5,917 bases of DNA, taken from positions 1 to 5,917 of the forward strand of contig DYZF01000255.1 in the NCBI GenBank assembly GCA_020741375.1. Direction: 5' to 3'. The DNA is from Tessaracoccus flavescens (GTDB lineage Bacteria; Actinomycetota; Actinomycetes; Propionibacteriales; Propionibacteriaceae). The position numbers and the translations under genes were made by a program. Below the pieces are notes generated by a model. It made no database searches. It saw only the letters and a program-made list of their open reading frames with translations, and had not been told where the DNA came from. The first letter of the stretch is position 1; the number at the start of each line of letters is the position of its first letter. Positions 1-5,917 of this stretch are shown here, piece by piece.

Positions 1-8
1 CACGCGAA

Positions 9-497
9 CTAGCTCTGGTTGAAGAAACCGCCCGAGGCGATCCGCTCTTTGTCTTCGGGCCCGACCACGAGGTTGTGCGGGCAGAGCAGGAAGACCTTGG
101 TGGAGACGCGCTCGATGTTGCCCTTGAGCCCGAAGATCAGACCGGCGGCGAAATCGACGAGGCGCTTGTCCTCGCCGTCCTCCATGTCTGAGAGGTTCAT
201 GATGACGGGGATGCCGTCGCGGAAGTTCTCACCGATGACGCGGGCCTCGTTGTAGGAGCGCGGGCGAACGCTGACGATGCGGCTCAAATCTGCGACCTCC
301 TTCTGGGCCACGGGAGCGACCGGCGCCGGTCGGCGCGTCGCTGCAGGAAGTGGCGCGACGGTGCCGGTGGTTGAGCTGGGCTCATCGTCGACGTACACGT
401 CGTCGGTCAGTTCAGCCTCGTTGTCCAGCTCGTCTTCGGTGCGATAGCGCCCGTCTTCCACGAGCCCAATCCATTCAGCAAGCTTACGAACGCCCAC
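9..497 (-). CDS. sepF: Cell division protein SepF
   Basis: SepF binds the C-terminal tail of FtsZ and anchors and bundles FtsZ filaments at the membrane; in Actinomycetota, which lack FtsA, it is the main ring anchor. The 162-residue product starts with a short conserved segment (MGVRKLAEWIGLVED), the likely membrane-binding amphipathic helix. An acidic stretch (about 14-40) and a Pro/Ala-rich linker (about 41-68) follow. The C-terminal SepF fold (about 72-158) contains ARVIGENFRDGIPVIMNL, KRLVDFAAGLIFGL and STKVFLLCP, which align closely with the mycobacterial protein as I recall it. The start is GTG at 497, supported by GAGGGAGG four bases upstream; no other in-frame Met occurs before residue 100. 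The stop is TAG at 9-11. It lies 104 bp downstream of ftsZ and may have its own promoter. The length is within the family range, and the identification is firm. Confidence 0.96.
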   Translation of the reverse strand: MGVRKLAEWIGLVEDGRYRTEDELDNEAELTDDVYVDDEPSSTTGTVAPLPAATRRPAPVAPVAQKEVADLSRIVSVRPRSYNEARVIGENFRDGIPVIMNLSDMEDGEDKRLVDFAAGLIFGLKGNIERVSTKVFLLCPHNLVVGPEDKERIASGGFFNQS

Positions 498-501
498 GGT
501 T

Positions 502-509
502 CCTCCCTC
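502..509 (-). promoter_or_regulatory. Ribosome binding site of sepF
   Basis: The minus strand reads GAGGGAGG, four bases before the GTG codon at 497. This strong Shine-Dalgarno match decides the non-ATG start of sepF. Confidence 0.75.
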
Positions 510-513
510 GGTT

Positions 514-528
514 CCTTCGGAATGAAGG
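514..528. repeat. Perfect 5-bp inverted repeat upstream of sepF
   Basis: CCTTC (514-518) and GAAGG (524-528) flank a five-base spacer. The repeat overlaps the end of the candidate -10 box and the predicted start of transcription, so it could be an operator or, if transcribed from ftsZ, a small leader hairpin. No T-run follows, so it is not a terminator. It is short enough to be chance. Confidence 0.3.
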
Positions 529-554
529 CTAGCGCGGGAGGCCGCAGGATTGAA
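526..554 (-). promoter_or_regulatory. Candidate sepF promoter
   Basis: On the minus strand, TAGCCT (531-526) fits the actinobacterial -10 pattern TANNNT. It is preceded by exactly 17 bases and then TTCAAT (554-549), a weak 3/6 match to a -35 box. Transcription would start near 519, giving a leader of about 20 bases that contains the sepF Shine-Dalgarno sequence. This fits an independent sepF promoter in the 104 bp ftsZ-sepF spacer, but it is inferred from motifs only. Confidence 0.35.
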
Positions 555-601
555 CTTTGACGCTCCGACGCGCCGACATCAGTTCGGTGAGTGCCCTGGG
601 C

Positions 602-1774
<1,173 letters not shown>

Positions 1775-1780
1775 GGCCTA

Positions 1781-1797
1781 GAGGCTATGTGAGCCTC
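1781..1797 (-). repeat. Hairpin in the ftsZ leader covering the SD-like sequence
   Basis: GAGGCT (1781-1786) and AGCCTC (1792-1797) form a perfect 6-bp inverted repeat with a 5-base loop; a G.U pair in the transcript would extend it by one. The transcript arm nearer ftsQ overlaps AGGGAGG (1800-1794), the only purine-rich Shine-Dalgarno-like sequence, which lies 19 bases from the ATG. A transcript coming through from ftsQ could therefore have this site masked. Whether the hairpin matters in the cell is inference. Confidence 0.45.
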
Positions 1798-1812
1798 CCT
1801 AACTCCGTCCAA
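1782..1812 (-). promoter_or_regulatory. Candidate ftsZ promoter, possibly giving a leaderless transcript
   Basis: On the minus strand, TAGCCT (1787-1782) fits TANNNT and lies exactly seven bases before the ftsZ ATG at 1774. That is the usual distance from a -10 box to the transcription start, so an RNA made here would begin at or next to the start codon. A weak -35-like TTGGAC (1812-1807) lies 19 bases further upstream. Leaderless mRNAs are common in Actinomycetota, and this would explain the lack of a well-placed Shine-Dalgarno sequence. Motif-based inference only. Confidence 0.35.
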
Positions 1813-1839
1813 CGCCACGGCCTAAACCTGATTGATTGA

Positions 1840-1858
1840 CCTCAAGTGGTACTTCAGG
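1840..1858. promoter_or_regulatory. Imperfect palindrome in the ftsQ-ftsZ spacer
   Basis: The plus strand reads CCTCAAGTGGTACTTCAGG: two 8-base arms around a 3-base centre, with 7 of 8 positions complementary. The minus-strand reading contains ACTTGAGG, similar to a TTGAGG-type sequence I recall in front of ftsZ in other actinobacteria. It lies about 66 bp before the ftsZ start, a plausible place for a regulator site or RNA structure. No T-run follows in either direction, which argues against a terminator. Confidence 0.4.
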
Positions 1859-1872
1859 GTTTGGCTCAGGGC

Positions 1873-2607
1873 CTACTTGGTGGTGGGCAACTGAGGTGCG
1901 GACACATCGTAGGTGCGCGCCTCGACGGAGAGCAAAGCGGCGAGCACCTCGGCCTTGAGCGTGGACTCCTCCGCGCTTCCCCACACCACGGTGCGCTTCT
2001 CGCTGAGCGACAGTGTGATCTGGTCGACGGCCTTCGCCTTGACCGTCTGCACATCGGAGCGGATCGCCTCGGGAAGCGCGTTGACCACCGTGGCGACGTC
2101 GCGCAGCAGGCGGGTCTCGTCGTCGGTCTCCTCGACGGTGGCCACGACGGCGCCCGGCTCCGCCTTCGCGGTGCTGTGGAAGACGGCGCCGGATTCGTCC
2201 ACCCAATCAAAGTGCCCGGCGTTGCGCTGCAGCTGATACGCCAGCTTCCGCTCCGTCACGTCGATCTCCAGCGTGGTGGGCCAGCCCAGCTCCACCCGAA
2301 CGTCCTGCACCGGCGCGAGCTCCCGCACGCGGGCCGCGATCGCGCCTCGGTCTTGGCGCGGCAGCGGCACCCCCATCTCGACGCGGGCCGCGTCGAGGAC
2401 CTGACCCTCCGTCAGGAGCGACTGACCGGACACGGCCACCTGCTTGGTGGCGAAGGCCGGGGTGAAGAAGGAGACGATGACCAGGGCGGCGACGAGGATC
2501 ACCGCGCCGCCGACGCTCCCCCACAGGATCAGCTTGCGTCGCCTCACCCGCTCCCGTTGTTCGATGAGAGCCTTGGCGAAGGCGCCGGGCGAGACCGGCT
2601 CCGTCAC
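1873..2607 (-). CDS. ftsQ: Cell division protein FtsQ (FtsQ/DivIB family)
   Basis: FtsQ is a single-pass membrane protein linking early and late divisome components, mainly the FtsB/FtsL-type proteins, and helping control septal wall synthesis. The 244-residue product has a short cytoplasmic N-terminus with a basic patch (RERVRRRK, 18-25) and one hydrophobic segment at about 26-48. A POTRA domain (about 53-120, from KQVAVSG to VTERK) and the extracytoplasmic FtsQ/DivIB domain (about 121-240, with AYQLQ and FDWVDESGAVF) follow. This order and length are typical. The start is GTG at 2607; its bases overlap the murC stop as GTGA, implying translational coupling, and a short GAGG lies four bases upstream. 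The stop is TAG at 1873-1875. Sequence conservation in this family is low, so the call rests on domain layout together with its place between murC and ftsZ. Confidence 0.95.
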   Translation of the reverse strand: MTEPVSPGAFAKALIEQRERVRRRKLILWGSVGGAVILVAALVIVSFFTPAFATKQVAVSGQSLLTEGQVLDAARVEMGVPLPRQDRGAIAARVRELAPVQDVRVELGWPTTLEIDVTERKLAYQLQRNAGHFDWVDESGAVFHSTAKAEPGAVVATVEETDDETRLLRDVATVVNALPEAIRSDVQTVKAKAVDQITLSLSEKRTVVWGSAEESTLKAEVLAALLSVEARTYDVSAPQLPTTK

Positions 2608-4052
2608 GGCGCCTCGGCGTCCGGACGCTCCTTCAGGAGCTTGGCCAGCAGCGGGCCGACGATCGTGACGTCGCCACAGCCAAGGGTGATGATGAGGTCG
2701 CCGGGGTGGGCGATGTCGTTGAGGGCGGCGGGAAGGTCGTACTTCTCCTTGACGTAGACCACTTCCTTGGCGCCGTGCTTGACGGCGGCATCGACGACCA
2801 ACTCACCGGTGACGCCGGGGATGGGATCCTCACGGGCGCCGCAGACGTCGTTGATGACGGCGATGTCGGCCAAGGTCATGACCTCACCGAACTCGTCGGC
2901 GAAATCCACGGTGCGGGAGTACAGGTGCGGCTGGAAGCAGGCGATGAGGCGCCCGGAGAGGCCGGTTGCCTCGTTGCCGGCGGACGTCGCCCGCCGCGCC
3001 GCGGTCAGCGCCGCCCGGATCTCCGTCGGGTGGTGCGCGTAATCGTCGAACACGCGGATGCCGGCGGTGTCGGTGATCAGCTGGAACCGGCGCAGGGTTC
3101 CCTCGAAGCGGCCGAGGGCATCGACGGCGGCGTCGTGGCTGAGCCCCAAGAGGCGGCCGACGGCGTACGCGGCCGACGCGTTGGCCAGGTTGTGGTTGCC
3201 CGGCACCTGTAGGACGATGCGGCCGGAATCCTCGCCGTAGGTGATGGTGGCCGCGACCCCGTTGCCATGAGCCTCGACGTCGGTGATCCGCACGTCGGCA
3301 TCCTCGGACTCGCCGTAGCGGATGATGTGCTTGGCCTCGCCCACCAGCTCGTCAGCCAGCGTGCGGGAGCCCGCGTCGTCGACGTTGATGACGACGTGCT
3401 GGACCGTGGGCCGCGTGGCGAAGGCGCGGAAGCCGTCGGCGTAGGCCTCGGGGGTGCCCCAGTTGACCAGGTGGTCGGCCTCGACGTTGGTGATGACGGC
3501 GATCTCCGTGGGGTACTGCAGGAAGGAGGCGTCCGATTCGTCGGCCTCCACCACGAACGCCGAACCGGTGCCGACGGCGGAGCTCACGCCGGTGGTGGAC
3601 AGCGGGCCACCGATGACATAACTGGGGTTGGCCCCTGCCTCGCTCAGCATGACGGCGGTCATCGCCGTCGTGGTGGTCTTGCCGTGCGTGCCCGCGACCG
3701 ACACGCCACGCTTGCCCACCATGAGCGCCGCCAGCGCCGCCGAGCGGTGCCAGATGCGCAGGCCGCGGCGCCGGGCCTCGGCGAGTTCCACGTTGTCCTG
3801 ACGGATGGCCGACGACACCACCACGGTCTTCGCGTCACCAACCTGCTCGGCGGCGTGCCCGACGTAGGTGGTGACGCCCACGCGCTCCAGGGAGCGAAGC
3901 GCGGTGGAATCCGACTGGTCGCTGCCCGTGGTGGGGATGCCCAGCTCGGCGTAGAGCCGGGCGATGCCACTCATTCCCGACCCGCCGGCCGCGATGAAGT
4001 GCACGGGGCCCACCTGATCGGCGGGAACCACATCGATTGGCTTGAGGAGCAT
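2604..4052 (-). CDS. murC: UDP-N-acetylmuramate--L-alanine ligase MurC
   Basis: MurC is the cytoplasmic ATP-dependent ligase that adds L-alanine to UDP-MurNAc, the first step of stem-peptide synthesis. The 482-residue product has the three Mur ligase domains. The N-terminal nucleotide-sugar domain begins HFIAAGGSGMSGIA (18-31). The central ATPase domain carries the P-loop GTHGKTTTT (121-129), EADESDASF (169-177) and NVEADH (189-194). The C-terminal domain carries DDYAHHPTEI (336-345) and FQPHLYSRT (373-381). I chose ATG at 4052, preceded by AAGAAGGG with a 3-base gap; the open frame continues 44 codons further upstream, but only inside murG and without MurC-like sequence. It lies 16 bp after murG and overlaps ftsQ by four bases. 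Odd points are the altered first glycine of the N-terminal loop and Val where DHLD is usual, though the other key motifs are intact. Confidence 0.98.
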   Translation of the reverse strand: MLLKPIDVVPADQVGPVHFIAAGGSGMSGIARLYAELGIPTTGSDQSDSTALRSLERVGVTTYVGHAAEQVGDAKTVVVSSAIRQDNVELAEARRRGLRIWHRSAALAALMVGKRGVSVAGTHGKTTTTAMTAVMLSEAGANPSYVIGGPLSTTGVSSAVGTGSAFVVEADESDASFLQYPTEIAVITNVEADHLVNWGTPEAYADGFRAFATRPTVQHVVINVDDAGSRTLADELVGEAKHIIRYGESEDADVRITDVEAHGNGVAATITYGEDSGRIVLQVPGNHNLANASAAYAVGRLLGLSHDAAVDALGRFEGTLRRFQLITDTAGIRVFDDYAHHPTEIRAALTAARRATSAGNEATGLSGRLIACFQPHLYSRTVDFADEFGEVMTLADIAVINDVCGAREDPIPGVTGELVVDAAVKHGAKEVVYVKEKYDLPAALNDIAHPGDLIITLGCGDVTIVGPLLAKLLKERPDAEAP

Positions 4053-4055
4053 GAG

Positions 4056-4063
4056 CCCTTCTT
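4056..4063 (-). promoter_or_regulatory. Ribosome binding site of murC
   Basis: The minus strand reads AAGAAGGG, ending three bases before the ATG at 4052 and lying within the 16 bp murG-murC gap. It is an imperfect, rather close Shine-Dalgarno sequence, but it favours 4052 over upstream in-frame starts inside murG. Confidence 0.5.
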
Positions 4064-4068
4064 TCGAG

Positions 4069-5151
4069 TTAGTTGGCGGCTGCGAGCGTGGCGTCGGCCA
4101 GCACGTCGGCCGCGTCCGTCGGGTACACCCCGCGGCAGGCCGCGGACATGGCGTCGAGTCGGCCGGGGGTGCCGAAGATGTCACGAATAATCGTGATCAG
4201 TCTATCCGGGGTGAGCTGGTCGTCGGACACGAGGACTCCGGCGTCCGCGGCCACGAGCTCGGCCGCATTCTTGGCCTGTTCGCCGTTGCCGTACGGGAGG
4301 GGCACGAAGATGACGGGGAGCCCCGACACCGCGGACTCCATGACGGTACCTGCCCCGGCGCGGCCCAGCATCAGCGTGGCGGCCGTGTACGCCACGGCCA
4401 TGTCCTCCACGAACGGCACGGGGCGATACTCGGCCCCGGAGCTGTGACGGACGACAACGTGCTGGTCGGTGAAGTTCTTCGGCCCCAGCACATGCAGGAT
4501 CTGGATCCCCTCGGTCAAGATCGACGACATGGCCGCCTCGACGGCGAGGTTGATGCTGCGCGCTCCTTGCGAGCCGCCGCTGACGAGCAGCGTCGGGCGG
4601 TCAGGATCCAGCCCGAAGGAGGCTCGCGCTTCCTGCTCGGTGAGTTCCGGGTTGGTGATGGAACGGCGCATGGGCATGCCGATCAGCTTCCCGCCCGGGA
4701 GTTGCGTCTCCTTGAACGTGGTAGCGGTGTAGCGGGCGAACTTCGCACCAACCTTGTTGGCGATGCCGGCCAGCTTGTTGGCTTCGTGCACCACCACCGG
4801 CACGTTCATGGTGCGAGCGGCGAGGTAGGCGGGGATCGAGACGTAGCCGCCGAAGCCCACCAGAGCGTCGGCGCGCGCGTCCTTGAGGATCGTGCGCGCC
4901 TGCAGCACGGACTTGGTCAGGGTGTAGGGCAGCTTCACCAGATCCAGGTTGATGGTGCGCGGCAGGGGCACCGGGTCGATCAGCTTGAGCTCGAGCCCGG
5001 CCTCGGGGATCACGCGGGTCTCGAGCCCCTTGGCGGTTCCGATGCACACGATCTCGGCGTCGGGACGCCGCTCCAGGATCGCCTTGGCCGTGGCGATCAG
5101 CGGAGACGTATGGCCGGCGGTTCCTCCGCCAGCCATCACGATGCTCGTCAT
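4069..5151 (-). CDS. murG: UDP-N-acetylglucosamine--undecaprenyl-pyrophosphoryl-MurNAc-pentapeptide GlcNAc transferase MurG
   Basis: MurG is a peripheral membrane GT-B glycosyltransferase of the GT28 family. It transfers GlcNAc from UDP-GlcNAc to lipid I to make lipid II on the inner face of the membrane. The 360-residue product matches the usual length. The N-terminal acceptor domain has the glycine loop GGGTAGH (8-14), GFGGYVS (99-105) and HEAN (122-125). The C-terminal donor domain has SGGSQGAR (191-198) and GRAGAGTVMES (263-273), whose Glu is expected to contact the donor sugar nucleotide, followed by PYGNGEQAKNA (286-296). The start is ATG at 5151, with AAGGAGG four bases upstream, inside the end of ftsW. 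Start and ftsW stop share one base (TGATG), so translation is probably coupled. The stop is TAA at 4069-4071. Confidence 0.98.
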   Translation of the reverse strand: MTSIVMAGGGTAGHTSPLIATAKAILERRPDAEIVCIGTAKGLETRVIPEAGLELKLIDPVPLPRTINLDLVKLPYTLTKSVLQARTILKDARADALVGFGGYVSIPAYLAARTMNVPVVVHEANKLAGIANKVGAKFARYTATTFKETQLPGGKLIGMPMRRSITNPELTEQEARASFGLDPDRPTLLVSGGSQGARSINLAVEAAMSSILTEGIQILHVLGPKNFTDQHVVVRHSSGAEYRPVPFVEDMAVAYTAATLMLGRAGAGTVMESAVSGLPVIFVPLPYGNGEQAKNAAELVAADAGVLVSDDQLTPDRLITIIRDIFGTPGRLDAMSAACRGVYPTDAADVLADATLAAAN

Positions 5152-5873
5152 CAGTCCTCCTTGGTGGCAGCCATGACGCTCGTCATGCGCGGCCTCGACT
5201 TCGGCTTGCGCGCCGCCAGGAATACACGGGCCGACGGCGTATCCCGGGCCAGCGACAACAACACGCCCAAGCCCATGAGGCTCGCCATGAGGGCCGAGCC
5301 ACCGCTGGAGATGAACGGCAACGGCACGCCGAGCACGGGCAACAGGTGCAGCACGACGAAGATGTTGATGATCGCCTGCACGAGGAACCAGCCGGTGATG
5401 CCGGCGGCGACGACGCGGTTGAACATCTTGTCCGACCGCATGGCGATCTCGAGCCCGGCCCAGCCGAGCAGCGCGAACAGGGCGACGACGAGCAGGCAGC
5501 CGAACAGTCCGAGCTCCTCACCGATGACGGCGAAGATGTAGTCCGTGTGCGCGCCGTTCTTGAGACCGCCCCACTTCTGCTTGCTGGCGCCGAGGCCGAG
5601 CCCCCACCAGCCGCCGGAGGCAAGCGCGTAGAGCGCCGACATCGGCTGCGACGACAGGTCCGTGTTGGACTGCGGGTCGAGGAACACGGCGATGCGGCCC
5701 ATGCGGCTGCCGGAGCCGTAGACCAGCAACGCCACGAGGCCGGCGGCGGCAGCGCCGAGCGGGACCAGCACGCGCATCGGCGTGCCGATGAACCACAGGA
5801 TCAGCACGATGATGAGGCCGATGATGAGGCCCGTGCCGAGGTCGCGTCCGGCGAGGACGAGCGCGAGGATCAC
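5151..5873 (-). CDS. ftsW: Septal peptidoglycan polymerase FtsW, 3' part only (N-terminus missing)
   Basis: FtsW is the SEDS-family membrane glycosyltransferase that polymerises lipid II at the septum together with a class B penicillin-binding protein. About 240 residues remain, compared with roughly 400 or more in full proteins, so several N-terminal membrane helices are absent. Visible parts are the DLGT motif (11-14), hydrophobic segments at about 15-29, 36-52, 121-143, 154-182 and 190-209, the long extracellular loop with QPMSALYALASGG (76-88), GAHTDYIFAVIGEELG (107-122), and PFISSGGSA (186-194). Asp111 in the HTDY motif corresponds to the residue regarded as catalytic in SEDS polymerases. 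A basic tail follows. The GTG at 5873-5871 is not a credible start: it falls inside a membrane region, has no ribosome binding site, and directly follows an in-frame TAG in AT-rich foreign-looking DNA. Treat the gene as broken or artificially joined there. Confidence 0.93.
   Translation of the reverse strand: MILALVLAGRDLGTGLIIGLIIVLILWFIGTPMRVLVPLGAAAAGLVALLVYGSGSRMGRIAVFLDPQSNTDLSSQPMSALYALASGGWWGLGLGASKQKWGGLKNGAHTDYIFAVIGEELGLFGCLLVVALFALLGWAGLEIAMRSDKMFNRVVAAGITGWFLVQAIINIFVVLHLLPVLGVPLPFISSGGSALMASLMGLGVLLSLARDTPSARVFLAARKPKSRPRMTSVMAATKED
5156..5162 (-). promoter_or_regulatory. Ribosome binding site of murG inside the end of ftsW
   Basis: The minus strand reads AAGGAGG, four bases before the murG ATG, within the last codons of ftsW. 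It is the strongest Shine-Dalgarno match in the window and fits high, coupled translation of murG. Confidence 0.75.
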
Positions 5874-5917
5874 CTAAAGATTCATTTTTATGAGAAAAGA
5901 AATGTACCCATGTGAAT
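5874..5917. other. AT-rich terminal segment joined to truncated ftsW
   Basis: From about 5875 to the window end the sequence is roughly 26% GC (11 of 43 bases), while the adjoining dcw DNA is strongly GC-rich. The change is abrupt, within one or two codons of the conserved FtsW sequence. The minus strand has an in-frame TAG (5876-5874) immediately before the ftsW remnant. The plus strand has a short open frame from 5890 (MRKEMYPCE), and the minus strand reads SHGYISFLIKMNL before the TAG; both are too short to identify. A chimeric contig end is the simplest reading, with an insertion or rearrangement breakpoint as the alternative. Confidence 0.7.

Noticed and set aside
4053..4184. A 44-residue N-terminal extension of MurC
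   Set aside because: The extra codons lie almost entirely inside murG in another frame, resemble no MurC sequence, and the ATG at 4052 matches the normal N-terminus.
1846..4190. Other long plus-strand frames (1846-2757, 3267-4190) opposite ftsQ and murC
   Set aside because: Same reason: shadows of conserved genes, with no recognisable domain or convincing ribosome binding site.
4042..5541. A 499-codon open frame on the plus strand, opposite murG and the end of ftsW
   Set aside because: It is fully antisense to two well-conserved genes, has low-complexity Gly/Arg/His/Asp-rich composition and no family motifs. Such frames are usual in high-GC DNA.
5871..5873. GTG as a genuine start of a short FtsW
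   Set aside because: It has no ribosome binding site, sits at a composition break, and would remove the conserved N-terminal helices.
5880..5917. ATTCA / TGAAT inverted repeat in the AT-rich tail as a transposon end
   Set aside because: Five bases separated by 28 in AT-rich DNA is expected by chance; one arm is simply the window edge, and no transposase or target duplication is visible.

Overview
The window is a high-GC stretch of a division and cell-wall (dcw) cluster. All genes lie on the minus strand, so transcription runs from right to left: ftsW (3' part only) > murG > murC > ftsQ > ftsZ > sepF. Strong GC bias in third codon positions, SepF with no FtsA, a mycobacterium-like FtsZ core and a FtsZ tail ending [10 protein letters not shown] all point to Actinomycetota. 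The overall style of the proteins suggests Propionibacteriales/Propionibacteriaceae, but that narrower placement is an impression, not a tested assignment.

Layout in transcription order: the ftsW 3' part (5873-5151) overlaps murG by one base (TGATG). murG (5151-4069) is followed 16 bp later by murC (4052-2604), which overlaps ftsQ by four bases (GTGA). ftsQ (2607-1873) is separated from ftsZ (1774-602) by a 98 bp spacer with palindromic and promoter-like sequence. ftsZ is separated from sepF (497-9) by a 104 bp spacer with a second promoter-like sequence. No tRNA, rRNA, CRISPR array or complete mobile element is visible.

The genes form one functional unit. MurG makes lipid II and MurC adds the first residue of its stem peptide. 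FtsW polymerises lipid II at the septum, FtsQ helps assemble and control the divisome, FtsZ forms the ring, and SepF ties the ring to the membrane in place of FtsA.

I found no undescribed system; this is a core region. Points worth a second look: (1) at about 5874 the sequence changes abruptly to a 26% GC tail with an in-frame stop just before the ftsW remnant, most likely a contig-end chimera or else an insertion breakpoint; (2) the ftsZ leader has a palindrome, a hairpin over the only good Shine-Dalgarno sequence, and a -10-like hexamer placed for leaderless transcription; (3) ftsZ and sepF are adjacent without the yfiH/yggS-type genes that often separate them in Actinomycetota; (4) MurC departs from consensus at two motifs.
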